64,000 nt of DNA from Onthophagus taurus (GCF_036711975.1 NC_091976.1:34924217-34988216), one strand, 5' to 3'; shown: positions 51,786-61,171, counted from the stretch's first letter. A program made the numbers and translations. The notes: generated by a model from the letters alone, not told the origin.

Positions 51786-51903
51786 AACCGCACGGAAACT
51801 GTTTAAAAGCGACCAATAGCGTTCACGGAAAAAGTTTATTTCTCTGTCTGTTTTGTTTAAACAGAACCGGAAAACAGTTTGTTTAAACAGTTCCCGTGCG
51901 GTT
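51786..51903. repeat. inverted repeat at the unique-DNA/telomere junction
   Basis: The left arm 51786-51807 (AACCGCACGGAAACTGTTTA...) and the right arm 51882-51903 are reverse complements at 21 of 22 positions, with a 74-bp spacer. The right arm runs directly into the first telomeric repeat and its last bases (GCGGTT) belong to it. The spacer holds a further copy of GTTTAAACAG (51855-51864), repeated at 51881-51890. Confidence 0.75.
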
Positions 51904-53681
51904 GGGTTCGCGGTTGGGTTGGGTTCGCGGTTGGGTTGGGTTCGCGGTTGGGTTGGGTTCGCGGTTGGGTTGGGTTCGCGGTTGGGTTGGGTTCGCGGTT
52001 GGGTTGGGTTCGCGGTTGGGTTGGGTTCGCGGTTGGGTTGGGTTCGCGGTTGGGTTGGGTTCGCGGTTGGGTTGGGTTCGCGGTTGGGTTGGGTTCGCGG
52101 TTGGGTTGGGTTCGCGGTTGGGTTGGGTTCGCGGTTGGGTTGGGTTCGCGGTTGGGTTGGGTTCGCGGTTGGGTTGGGTTCGCGGTTGGGTTGGGTTCGC
52201 GGTTGGGTTGGGTTCGCGGTTGGGTTGGGTTCGCGGTTGGGTTGGGTTCGCGGTTGGGTTGGGTTCGCGGTTGGGTTGGGTTCGCGGTTGGGTTGGGTTC
52301 GCGGTTGGGTTGGGTTCGCGGTTGGATTGGGTTCGCGGTTGGGTTGGGTTCGCGGTTGGGTTGGGTTCGCGGTTGGGTTGGGTTCGCGGTTGGGTTGGGT
52401 TCGCGGTTGGGTTGGGTTCGCGGTTGGGTTGGGTTCGCGGTTGGGTTGGGTTCGCGGTTGGGTTGGGTTCGCGGTTGGGTTGGGTTCGCGGTTGGGTTGG
52501 GTTCGCGGTTGGGTTGGGTTCGCGGTTGGGTTGGGTTCGCGGTTGGGTTGGGTTCGCGGTTGGGTTGGGTTCGCGGTTGGGTTGGGTTCGCGGTTGGGTT
52601 GGGTTCGCGGTTGGGTTGGGTTCGCGGTTGGGTTGGGTTCGCGGTTGGGTTGGGTTCGCGGTTGGGTTGGGTTCGCGGTTGGGTTGGGTTCGCGGTTGGG
52701 TTGGGTTCGCGGTTGGGTTGGGTTCGCGGTTGGGTTGGGTTCGCGGTTGGGTTGGGTTCGCGGTTGGGTTGGGTTCGCGGTTGGGTTGGGTTCGCGGTTG
52801 GGTTGGGTTCGCGGTTGGGTTGGGTTCGCGGTTGGGTTGGGTTCGCGGTTGGGTTGGGTTCGCGGTTGGGTTGGGTTCGCGGTTGGGTTGGGTTCGCGGT
52901 TGGGTTGGGTTCGCGGTTGGGTTGGGTTCGCGGTTGGGTTGGGTTCGCGGTTGGGTTGGGTTCGCGGTTGGGTTGGGTTCGCGGTTGGGTTGGGTTCGCG
53001 GTTGGGTTGGGTTCGCGGTTGGGTTGGGTTCGCGGTTGGGTTGGGTTCGCGGTTGGGTTGGGTTCGCGGTTGGGTTGGGTTCGCGGTTGGGTTGGGTTCG
53101 CGGTTGGGTTGGGTTCGCGGTTGGGTTGGGTTCGCGGTTGGGTTGGGTTCGCGGTTGGGTTGGGTTCGCGGTTGGGTTGGGTTCGCGGTTGGGTTGGGTT
53201 CGCGGTTGGGTTGGGTTCGCGGTTGGGTTGGGTTCGCGGTTGGGTTGGGTTCGCGGTTGGGTTGGGTTCGCGGTTGGGTTGGGTTCGCGGTTGGGTTGGG
53301 TTCGCGGTTGGGTTGGGTTCGCGGTTGGGTTGGGTTCGCGGTTGGGTTGGGTTCGCGGTTGGGTTGGGTTCGCGGTTGGGTTGGGTTCGCGGTTGGGTTG
53401 GGTTCGCGGTTGGGTTGGGTTCGCGGTTGGGTTGGGTTCGCGGTTGGGTTGGGTTCGCGGTTGGGTTGGGTTCGCGGTTGGGTTGGGTTCGCGGTTGGGT
53501 TGGGTTCGCGGTTGGGTTGGGTTCGCGGTTGGGTTGGGTTCGCGGTTGGGTTGGGTTCGCGGTTGGGTTGGGTTCGCGGTTGGGTTGGGTTCGCGGTTGG
53601 GTTGGGTTCGCGGTTGGGTTGGGTTCGCGGTTGGGTTGGGTTCGCGGTTGGGTTGGGTTCGCGGTTGGGTTGGGTTCGCGG
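51902..53681 (+). repeat. proximal telomere-variant array, 104 x 17 bp
   Basis: After a 12-bp partial unit (TTGGGTTCGCGG), the unit TTGGGTTGGGTTCGCGG repeats from 51914 to 53681, exactly 104 times 17 bp. The only departure I saw is a G-to-A change at 52326. Each unit is two telomeric TTGGG motifs plus a TTCGCGG variant. Because 17 is not a multiple of three and the unit lacks stops, long spurious frames run through it on both strands; none is a gene. This looks like a homogenised telomere-variant-repeat zone between unique DNA and the canonical telomere. Confidence 0.95.
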
Positions 53682-54768
53682 TTGGGTTGGGTTGGGTTGG
53701 GTTGGGTTGGGTTGGGTTGGGTTGGGTTGGGTTGGGTTGGGTTGGGTTGGGTTGGGTTGGGTTGGGTTGGGTTGGGTTGGGTTGGGTTGGGTTGGGTTGG
53801 GTTGGGTTGGGTTGGGTTGGGTTGGGTTGGGTTGGGTTGGGTTGGGTTGGGTTGGGTTGGGTTGGGTTGGGTTGGGTTGGGTTGGGTTGGGTTGGGTTGG
53901 GTTGGGTTGGGTTGGGTTGGGTTGGGTTGGGTTGGGTTGGGTTGGGTTGGGTTGGGTTGGGTTGGGTTGGGTTGGGTTGGGTTGGGTTGGGTTGGGTTGG
54001 GTTGGGTTGGGTTGGGTTGGGTTGGGTTGGGTTGGGTTGGGTTGGGTTGGGTTGGGTTGGGTTGGGTTGGGTTGGGTTGGGTTGGGTTGGGTTGGGTTGG
54101 GTTGGGTTGGGTTGGGTTGGGTTGGGTTGGGTTGGGTTGGGTTGGGTTGGGTTGGGTTGGGTTGGGTTGGGTTGGGTTGGGTTGGGTTGGGTTGGGTTGG
54201 GTTGGGTTGGGTTGGGTTGGGTTGGGTTGGGTTGGGTTGGGTTGGGTTGGGTTGGGTTGGGTTGGGTTGGGTTGGGTTGGGTTGGGTTGGGTTGGGTTGG
54301 GTTGGGTTGGGTTGGGTTGGGTTGGGTTGGGTTGGGTTGGGTTGGGTTGGGTTGGGTTGGGTTGGGTTGGGTTGGGTTGGGTTGGGTTGGGTTGGGTTGG
54401 GTTGGGTTGGGTTGGGTTGGGTTGGGTTGGGTTGGGTTGGGTTGGGTTGGGTTGGGTTGGGTTGGGTTGGGTTGGGTTGGGTTGGGTTGGGTTGGGTTGG
54501 GTTGGGTTGGGTTGGGTTGGGTTGGGTTGGGTTGGGTTGGGTTGGGTTGGGTTGGGTTGGGTTGGGTTGGGTTGGGTTGGGTTGGGTTGGGTTGGGTTGG
54601 GTTGGGTTGGGTTGGGTTGGGTTGGGTTGGGTTGGGTTGGGTTGGGTTGGGTTGGGTTGGGTTGGGTTGGGTTGGGTTGGGTTGGGTTGGGTTGGGTTGG
54701 GTTGGGTTGGGTTGGGTTGGGTTGGGTTGGGTTGGGTTGGGTTGGGTTGGGTTGGGTTGGGTTGGGTT
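53682..54768 (+). repeat. (TTGGG)n telomeric array, 217 perfect units
   Basis: 53682-54766 is 1085 bp, exactly 217 TTGGG units without a mismatch, plus TT up to the insertion point of the first retrotransposon. The G-rich strand is the + strand, placing the chromosome terminus to the right. TTGGG differs at one position from the ancestral insect TTAGG. Perfect homogeneity fits recent telomerase synthesis; the assembled length may not be exact. Confidence 0.95.
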
Positions 54769-55373
54769 AGTCGCAGTTAGACGTTCGCCGATGACGGATG
54801 GTGTTTTCCTGCGAGCTCCAATGAATGTGGTGTTTCTCACAAGTTTTACAACTTATAAGTGCAAATAATGGGGCAGAGACCACTATGTCACTAAATTATT
54901 CCTCCCCTGGGCCAAGGACCATTGTGGAAGGCTCTTAGTGGGTAACCTTTTCGCGATTTTGACGCTTGGTGAACCGCTAAAGACGAATTAACGTTCATAA
55001 ACGTAAGTAAAGTTTTGTTTATTTTATTCCGAGTAGACATGGCGCCATAAAACGCTAATGCGCGTGTGCGAGATCGGTCAGGTGAGATAAGATAAGATAT
55101 TTCGCGAGTTGAACGAACGCTCATTGCGGCGGCGGCCGCTCTAGCGGACGGGGCTCCCACGCCGTTTTTTGTTTTTTATTGGATTCGCGATCTTTTATTT
55201 TTGTTCTTGTGTCTTTTCTCCTTTTAAAACTAATTTATAGGCATCGGACCTTACTATAAAAAGAGAGAAAATTATAAATTATAAAAGGATAAACAATAAC
55301 GAGCGAAAACATCGCTGAAGAGCGCTCGATATAATAGAGGGTAAGCTAGGCCCCAAAAACAAAAAACTGCACT
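54769..55373 (+). promoter_or_regulatory. 5' UTR of retrotransposon copy 1 (intron-less form)
   Basis: It begins AGTCGCAGTTAG directly after the array. The first 130 nt (to 54898) correspond to exon 1 of the intron-containing copy, and the exon-exon junction is 54898/54899. Short upstream reading frames are present, for example 54791-54868 (25 codons from ATGACGG). A GC-rich GCGGCGGCGGCCGC segment and GATAAGATAAGATA lie in the second part. R1-clade elements usually carry an internal promoter at the 5' end; none can be pinpointed here. Confidence 0.7.
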
Positions 55374-57224
55374 ATGGAAGATAGAGCAGCGTTGGGGAAA
55401 GACCGAAAGCAGGAAGAGATGGATGAGGGGGACAAGGGTAGAAAAGAAGAAGGGGCGAGAGCACGTATTCGAAAGAGGGAGGAGGACGATGAAAGTGAAG
55501 AGGGAAGAGAGGGTAAGAGGAAACCCAGTGTGTCATTAGACAAAGAATTAGAAGCAATGAGAGGGATAGAAATGGAGAAAATGGAAAAGAAGGAAACTGA
55601 GAAAAAAGGAAAGACCACTAAAAATATCATAGATGATTTAACGAGAAAGATAGAGGAAATGGTAGGGTTAATACAACAGAACACTGCAGTTCCTTTAAAA
55701 AATAGAATTAGAGAATTTCATGGAGGGATAAAAGGGCTGCGGAGGATATATGAAAAAGAAGAAAGGGAAAGGGAGGAAAAAATGTATCTATTAAATACAC
55801 AGATAGATAAAATACAAAGTAATATAGAGATGAGAGTGGAATTGGGGAAAAAGATGACAGAGAAAGCTGAAAAAGGAACGCAAACTCAAATAAATAAAAA
55901 AGAAATAGCAACACAAACAAATATTGAAAGAATGTTTACACTACAAAGAACAGTGGAGAAGTATGAAGAGTTTAAAACAGTAAAAGAGGAAAAATGGACT
56001 AAGGAAAGTTATGAAAACACAGAAGTATTAATAGGAAATCCATTACACGCAAAGGATAGCACTGTATTGGTAGTTCTGGCTGACCCGGGAGATCCGAGGA
56101 TGGAGAGGGGCATACAGAGGAAATTTAAAGAAAGATACCCCGAGATAGAAGATATCGAAGAGAATATTGGTATCATTGAGCAGACTCACAAAATAAAAAC
56201 GAAAGGCCAAAGTGAAACAAGGCGAAGAAAAATAATAAAAATTACCTGTAAGGGAACTGATGAGGATCTCTTTGAAAGCTTTAGATTGCTAAGGGAGGAA
56301 GTAAAGGATGACGAACGCATATCATGTCATACAATAAAAGAAAGAGACACGAATACCATAAGAAAAATAATAGAATCAAATTTTCATGGTACAAAAACAA
56401 GGGTTGTGATATATGTACCAGAAATGGAAAAAATCAAGACTGTAGAGAAACAAGAAAGAAAAACATATGCCTTTGTCGTTGAAAATAAAGACAAGTCATA
56501 TACAGACACCCTAAAGGAAGTAAAAGAGAGGCTACAAAAGGGAAACATAGGAGAGGGAATAAAAAGTATTAGAAGTACCAGAAAAGGAAAACTATTAGTT
56601 GTAATGGATAAAGATAAAGACAAGATAGAAAAAATTAAGGAGGCCATAGTTGAAAATAAAGAGATGAAAGTGAAACAGCTGAGAGATGGAGATACAGACA
56701 CTATACATATAAGAGGTATGGACGCATTAGTGGAAAAATGTGAGGTACAGAAAGCCATAGAAGAGATGGTAGGAGAAGGGAGATACGATTTAAAAATGGG
56801 AGAACTCAGGCCAATGAGAGATGAGACAATGGCAATAACTATTAAAATGGAGAGAAAGGGTGCTGAAATGCTGTTAAGGCAGGGTAACATTAAGATCGGT
56901 TATGCGAGATGCAACTTGGAAAAGAGGGTAGAAATACAAAGGTGCTATAGATGCTGGGGACACGGTCACTCGAGCAAGGATTGCTCGGGACCGGACAGGG
57001 TTAAGCTCTGCTTTAGATGCGGGAAAGAGGGCCATGCAGCGAAGGACTGCAAAAATGAGGAGTATTGCCCAATATGTGAGCACAGTGGACATAGGGCGGG
57101 GTCAGGAAGATGCGAGAATTTTAAAAAGGAACTAAACACAAGAAGAAGGGCGGAAAGACAAGTTTGGAGGAAGGAATGGGCCAAAGAAACAAAGCAGGCC
57201 CAACAAACACAGATAACAAATTAA
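55374..57224 (+). CDS. retrotransposon ORF1 (gag-like nucleic-acid-binding protein), copy 1
   Basis: A 616-residue protein. The N-terminal part is extremely rich in Lys and Glu and probably coiled-coil (about residues 1-180). The middle has no family I can name. Three zinc knuckles lie near the C terminus: CYRCWGHGHSSKDC (524-537), CFRCGKEGHAAKDC (546-559) and C565-X2-C568-X4-H573-X6-C580. This array is the hallmark of R1-clade ORF1 proteins, which coat the element RNA and, in telomere-specific members, bring it to telomeres (family knowledge). The ATG has a good context (A at -3, G at +4). The stop codon is followed two bases later by the ORF2 ATG. It differs from copy 2 at one residue I could see (K404 here, E in copy 2). 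Confidence 0.93.
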   Translation: MEDRAALGKDRKQEEMDEGDKGRKEEGARARIRKREEDDESEEGREGKRKPSVSLDKELEAMRGIEMEKMEKKETEKKGKTTKNIIDDLTRKIEEMVGLIQQNTAVPLKNRIREFHGGIKGLRRIYEKEEREREEKMYLLNTQIDKIQSNIEMRVELGKKMTEKAEKGTQTQINKKEIATQTNIERMFTLQRTVEKYEEFKTVKEEKWTKESYENTEVLIGNPLHAKDSTVLVVLADPGDPRMERGIQRKFKERYPEIEDIEENIGIIEQTHKIKTKGQSETRRRKIIKITCKGTDEDLFESFRLLREEVKDDERISCHTIKERDTNTIRKIIESNFHGTKTRVVIYVPEMEKIKTVEKQERKTYAFVVENKDKSYTDTLKEVKERLQKGNIGEGIKSIRSTRKGKLLVVMDKDKDKIEKIKEAIVENKEMKVKQLRDGDTDTIHIRGMDALVEKCEVQKAIEEMVGEGRYDLKMGELRPMRDETMAITIKMERKGAEMLLRQGNIKIGYARCNLEKRVEIQRCYRCWGHGHSSKDCSGPDRVKLCFRCGKEGHAAKDCKNEEYCPICEHSGHRAGSGRCENFKKELNTRRRAERQVWRKEWAKETKQAQQTQITN

Positions 57225-57226
57225 AA

Positions 57227-60200
57227 ATGTCTCAAACAGTTAAAATAATGCAGGCCAATAAAAATCCAATAAAAATGCCGCAGAAAATAAAAATAATACA
57301 GATAAATGCAAACAGAAGCACAGAGGCCATGAATATGCTTGAGAGAAACATCGTTAAGAAAAGAATAGACCTGGCAATAGTATCAGAGCCGAATAAAAGG
57401 AAAACAGAAAACGGAAAGTGGCTCAAAAACAAGAACGCAAGCGTGGCAATTAAAATAATAAATAGCGACATAAAGGTGACAAACTGGAAAGAAGGAAGCT
57501 GCTATGTAGCAGTACAAATAGATATATGCAAAATAATAGGATGTTACCTACCGCCAAACACAACTATCGAAACTTTCCAAGAACAACTGGAAGAGATAGG
57601 AGGGGGTTTTGACGGAAGAAAGGAAGAAATCGTTGTCGTAGCTGGAGATTTCAACGCCAAATCGGCTGCATGGGGATCCAAAAGAGAGGACAAGAGGGGA
57701 ACCATCCTCAACGAATGGATGTCTGAGAAAGAACTTACGGTGGTGAACGCAGGAAATAAACCAACCTGGAGAAGAGGGGACCAGATATCAAATATAGATA
57801 TAACCATGTGCAACGAGAAAGCAATGAAAAACTTAACAGGATGGAAAATCGATGACGAGGAAAACTTGAGTGACCACCTAAACATATATTTTAATATTGA
57901 AAAGCTGAAAAAAGAGCAAACGCCGGAAGACGAGGGGAATATGCGATGGAGAAGAAGGGTGGACTTAGTGGAGAAATACAAAGAGACAATAGAAAGAAAA
58001 CTACAAGCAGTCAAATCTCTGACACCGGAGCTACTGACGACATTAACTGCGCAAGCTTGCGATGAAGTGTATGGCAAACCCAAAAGAAATACACCACGAC
58101 GGGGAAACATCTACTGGTACAACGACGACGTTAAAAAGGCTAAACAAGACGCCAATAGACATAGACGGGAATTGACGAGAATGAACGCAAGGGAGAGTAG
58201 TGGAGATGAAAAGCTGGAGATCAGCAAAAAATACAAGGACGCAAAAGCGGGGCTTAAGAGGGAAATAAAGAAGGCAAAGAGGGATGCATGGAGAAAGCTG
58301 TGCGGGGAATTAGAAGAAAACCCGTGGGGCGAAGCATATGTAATCGCGATAAAAAAGACAAAAAACATTCCAAAAACCACGCTACACAAAGATCAAGTGG
58401 AGAAATTAATAAAGGAATTATTTCCCGAAGGCGACAACATCGGATACGAACGGGGAATCCTAGGGGACAAAGAGCCCAAAGCCAAAAAGATAACGGAGGA
58501 AGAAATCAAAGAACTTGCGATGGGGATAAGAAATAAAAAAGCACCGGGACCAGATAAAATAACGGCTGAAATAATAAAAGATACCATCAGCACGAGAGGA
58601 ATTCAAAAAATAATAAAAATGTATAACGACTTATTACGGGCTAATGAATTCCCGGAAATATGGAAGACAGGGAGACTGGTGCTGATAGAAAAAAAACCGG
58701 GTACAGATAAATATCGGCCATTATGTCTTTTGAATTGCTACGGCAAGCTATACGAGGCCATAATTAAAAAGAGACTAGAGGAGGAAATAAATGCAAGGGC
58801 AAAAATATCAAGCTCCCAGTATGGCTTCACAAAGGGAAAGTCAACGGTAGACGCAATAGAAGATGTGTTGGGGAAAAGTAGGACGCTGCAGAAGTTCACG
58901 AGAGGGAAGCGAAAGAAATGTCTGCTAATTACTGTAGACGTTAAAAACGCATTCGGTACCGCACCATGGGGGAAGATAATGGACTCACTTCGGCGGAAAT
59001 ATATACCAAACAATCTTCTTAGTATAATGGCAAGTTATTTGAGCGAACGCTTCGTGGAACACCAGGGGAGAAAATATAGAATCAACAGAGGAGTCCCTCA
59101 AGGATCAATCCTGGGTCCTCTCCTCTGGAACGTGTATTTTGATCAGCTGCTTGAGGAAGAACAACGAGACAGCCTCGACGAGGGCAAGCTAGTGGCGTAT
59201 GCAGACGACCTGGCGATTGTTATAAGTGGCTGGAAAATAGATGAGATACAATTGAAGGCACAACAAATAATAGAGAGAGTGATGAAAAAAATGGAGGAGA
59301 TGGGCCTGGAAATTGCCCCGGAAAAGACAGAGGCGGTACTGCTCAAAAGTAGAAAAAGCAGAAAGGAAATAACGATTAACGTAAAGGGGCATAATATAAC
59401 AACAAAAAAATCACTAAAGTACCTTGGGGTCATGCTGGGAAAAGATCTCAACTGGAAAGAACACATCGAATATATACTAAACAAGACGCAGAAAACGGTA
59501 AATGCCCTCCACAGGGTGATGGGCCCGACTTACGGACCCAGGGAGGAAAAGAGGAAGCTTATCGCGTCGGTGGTGTACTCCCAGATACTATACGGATGCA
59601 GAGCATGGAGAGAAGCACTTAAAGTCAAAAACCTGAAAGATACACTCTCAAAAATCCAGAGAAGACTGGCAATTAAAACAACCAGCTCCTATCGAACCGT
59701 TTCTACAGAGGCACTCCTTGCAATAGGTAGCATACTTCCCGTCGACTTACTAGTTAAAAGAAGAAGCGTAAACCCAAATGGAAAGAACGAAGCGACAAAG
59801 GAAGTAATGGAAGAGTGGGAGACCAGATGGCGGGAAGATACAGGAAAAGCGCAGTGGACAAAGAAACTGATACCCACACTAACACCGTGGGCAACTAGAA
59901 AGTGGGGAGAATTGAGCTACGCTATGACTCAGTTTATGAGCGGACACGGGTGCTTTAGAAAATACTTGCACAAATTCAAAAGAGCAAACGACGAAATGTG
60001 TCTGTATTGCAAACACGTGGCCGACGACGCGGATCACACATTCTTTGAATGCGATAGATGGAGAGAAGAGAGAAGGAGCGTAAATAGAAAAATCGGGAAA
60101 ACACTGACGCCCGAAAACTGCGTTAACACCATGCTAGAGAGGGAAGAAAACTGGAATTGTATCGAGGCATATGTCAGGAAGGTGATAAAGACGAAAGAGG

Positions 60201-60316
60201 GAGAAGAAGAGAGTATGAGCGAGACCAGAGATACGGGGAACCCCATAGAACTGGTCGCTGACACAACTCCCGGGAATAAATTACACAGCCCTGGGAGAAG
60301 AAGAGGGGAGTCATGA
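57227..60316 (+). CDS. retrotransposon ORF2: APE endonuclease, reverse transcriptase, zinc knuckle, copy 1
   Basis: A 1029-residue protein from the ATG at 57227; an in-frame ATG at 57164 inside ORF1 would add 21 residues. The APE endonuclease covers residues 20-225: QINANR (N27), SEP (E54), GDFNA (140-144), NIDIT (D191) and SDH (215-217), all catalytic positions kept. The reverse transcriptase covers about 430-745: KAPGPDKI, YRPLCLLNC, TVDVKNAFG (D571), GVPQGSILGPLLWN and YADD (658-661), all intact. The C-terminal knuckle is C925-X2-C928-X8-H937-X4-C942. No RNase H is seen. By family knowledge, the endonuclease nicks telomeric repeats and the enzyme primes cDNA synthesis there. Start choice: TAA-AA-ATG coupling with ORF1 resembles the stop-start reinitiation reported for SART1 (UAAUG). 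The TGA stop lies in the loop of the first 3' UTR hairpin. Confidence 0.95.
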   Translation: MSQTVKIMQANKNPIKMPQKIKIIQINANRSTEAMNMLERNIVKKRIDLAIVSEPNKRKTENGKWLKNKNASVAIKIINSDIKVTNWKEGSCYVAVQIDICKIIGCYLPPNTTIETFQEQLEEIGGGFDGRKEEIVVVAGDFNAKSAAWGSKREDKRGTILNEWMSEKELTVVNAGNKPTWRRGDQISNIDITMCNEKAMKNLTGWKIDDEENLSDHLNIYFNIEKLKKEQTPEDEGNMRWRRRVDLVEKYKETIERKLQAVKSLTPELLTTLTAQACDEVYGKPKRNTPRRGNIYWYNDDVKKAKQDANRHRRELTRMNARESSGDEKLEISKKYKDAKAGLKREIKKAKRDAWRKLCGELEENPWGEAYVIAIKKTKNIPKTTLHKDQVEKLIKELFPEGDNIGYERGILGDKEPKAKKITEEEIKELAMGIRNKKAPGPDKITAEIIKDTISTRGIQKIIKMYNDLLRANEFPEIWKTGRLVLIEKKPGTDKYRPLCLLNCYGKLYEAIIKKRLEEEINARAKISSSQYGFTKGKSTVDAIEDVLGKSRTLQKFTRGKRKKCLLITVDVKNAFGTAPWGKIMDSLRRKYIPNNLLSIMASYLSERFVEHQGRKYRINRGVPQGSILGPLLWNVYFDQLLEEEQRDSLDEGKLVAYADDLAIVISGWKIDEIQLKAQQIIERVMKKMEEMGLEIAPEKTEAVLLKSRKSRKEITINVKGHNITTKKSLKYLGVMLGKDLNWKEHIEYILNKTQKTVNALHRVMGPTYGPREEKRKLIASVVYSQILYGCRAWREALKVKNLKDTLSKIQRRLAIKTTSSYRTVSTEALLAIGSILPVDLLVKRRSVNPNGKNEATKEVMEEWETRWREDTGKAQWTKKLIPTLTPWATRKWGELSYAMTQFMSGHGCFRKYLHKFKRANDEMCLYCKHVADDADHTFFECDRWREERRSVNRKIGKTLTPENCVNTMLEREENWNCIEAYVRKVIKTKEGEEESMSETRDTGNPIELVADTTPGNKLHSPGRRRGES

Positions 60317-60325
60317 TGGCTCCCC
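60305..60325 (+). promoter_or_regulatory. 3' hairpin 1 of the retrotransposon RNA, over the ORF2 stop codon
   Basis: GGGGAGTCA-TGA-TGGCTCCCC: a 9-bp stem with one G-U pair in RNA. The 3-nt loop is the ORF2 stop codon TGA (60314-60316). It is the first of three related hairpins. Confidence 0.7.
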
Positions 60326-60413
60326 CGGCCCGATGTGTCGACAACTTGAGAGCGCAAAGGGAAGGGAGGAAAATGACAAGATGCTGAAAGCAAAACATCT
60401 CGAAAGAAGAGGA

Positions 60414-60436
60414 GGGGGAGTCACGATGGCTCCCCC
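60414..60436 (+). promoter_or_regulatory. 3' UTR hairpin 2 of the retrotransposon
   Basis: GGGGGAGTCA-CGA-TGGCTCCCCC: a 10-bp stem with one G-U pair. It is followed by CCACCTGGTACG and a CAAAAAGTAA segment, both shared with the third unit. Confidence 0.7.
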
Positions 60437-60581
60437 CACCTGGTACGCATGGTAAGAAATAATCTTCTCAAAAAGTAACGGTTTTCTTTTTTTCTCCCTT
60501 CTTATATGTCGACATCGTGGACGTGTGGAGGGGGGAAGACAAAGCCAAACGCCGAAGATGCAACCCACTGCAAGAAGAGGA

Positions 60582-60604
60582 GGGGGAGCCACGATGGCTC
60601 CCCC
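60582..60604 (+). promoter_or_regulatory. 3' UTR hairpin 3 of the retrotransposon
   Basis: GGGGGAGCCA-CGA-TGGCTCCCCC: a perfect 10-bp stem. The units (hairpin plus about 100-145 nt) are imperfect tandem repeats. By analogy with R1-clade elements, 3' UTR structures could be recognised by the element's reverse transcriptase; this is inference. Confidence 0.7.
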
Positions 60605-60800
60605 CACCTGGTACGTATAGAAAGTAAGACCTGTTCAAAAAGTAATGGGATTTTTTGTTTTGCTGTTATCGTAACACCGGCAACGCGTGGAGGAAGAGAT
60701 GATGGGGAGGAGATAACGAGAACGATAAGTGAGGTAGCATAAAGTACTCAACTCCGAAGAAACGCCTCCCGGCGGATTCCGGAGATGAAAAAAGAGGGGG

Positions 60801-60924
60801 GGTTTTTAGTGGGTAGTTCGGGGCTAGAATAGTCCCACACTCCCGGCCGAAGAGAAGTTTTCCAATTAACATCTGAGGCGCCAACAGTAGGCCGGGGTGC
60901 GCAACGCATTTTCCCCTCCTCTGC

Positions 60925-60976
<52 letters not shown>
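60801..60976 (+). promoter_or_regulatory. 3' end of the retrotransposon with 50-nt poly(A)
   Basis: TTTTTAGTGGGTAGTTCGGG (60803-60822) opens a structured box: GTGGG (60809-60813) pairs with CCCAC (60834-60838) around an inner TAG/CTA stem. A box of this form near the 3' end is, from memory, recurrent in R1-clade elements. The 3' UTR ends CTCTGCGC, followed by 50 A (60927-60976) joined directly to GGGTTGGG. Confidence 0.7.
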
Positions 60977-60979
<3 letters not shown>

Positions 60980-61171
60980 TTGGGTTGGGTTGGGTTGGGT
61001 TGGGTTGGGTTGGGTTGGGTTGGGTTGGGTTGGGTTGGGTTGGGTTGGGTTGGGTTGGGTTGGGTTGGGTTGGGTTGGGTTGGGTTGGGTTGGGTTGGGT
61101 TGGGTTGGGTTGGGTTGGGTTGGGTTGGGTTGGGTTGGGTTGGGTTGGGTTGGGTTGGGTTGGGTTGGGTT
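60977..61171 (+). repeat. (TTGGG)n telomeric array between the two elements
   Basis: GGG plus 38 perfect TTGGG units (60977-61169), then TT to the start of the second element. It is in phase with the array left of copy 1 across the TT^GGG insertion point. Confidence 0.95.

Larger units (their letters stand above)
54769..60976 (+). mobile_element. full-length telomere-inserted R1-clade (SART-like) non-LTR retrotransposon, copy 1
   Basis: A 6208-bp element between TTGGG arrays: 605-nt 5' UTR, ORF1 (55374-57224), ORF2 (57227-60316), 610-nt 3' UTR and a 50-A tail (60927-60976). Bounds are set at TT^GGG because removing the element rejoins the array in perfect phase. It has a CCHC-type ORF1, an APE endonuclease plus reverse transcriptase ORF2 with a C-terminal zinc knuckle, no RNase H, and insertion in telomeric repeats, all features of the R1 clade that includes TRAS and SART. 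Its sense strand is the G-rich strand, the orientation I recall for SART. Both ORFs are intact and the copy is near-identical to copy 2, so insertion was recent. It lacks the 111-bp GT-AG segment present in copy 2. Confidence 0.95.

Noticed and set aside
51853..54868. Four open frames of 960-990 codons (Gly/Val/Trp-rich on +, Asn/Pro/Thr/Gln-rich on -)
   Set aside because: They are translations of 17-bp and 5-bp tandem repeats that lack stop codons in every frame used; they start and end where the arrays do.
55346..60742. Many minus-strand frames of 60-190 codons inside the retrotransposon
   Set aside because: Shadows of the purine-rich ORF1/ORF2 sense strand, giving Ser/Phe/Leu-rich translations; the sense strand has complete domain sets.
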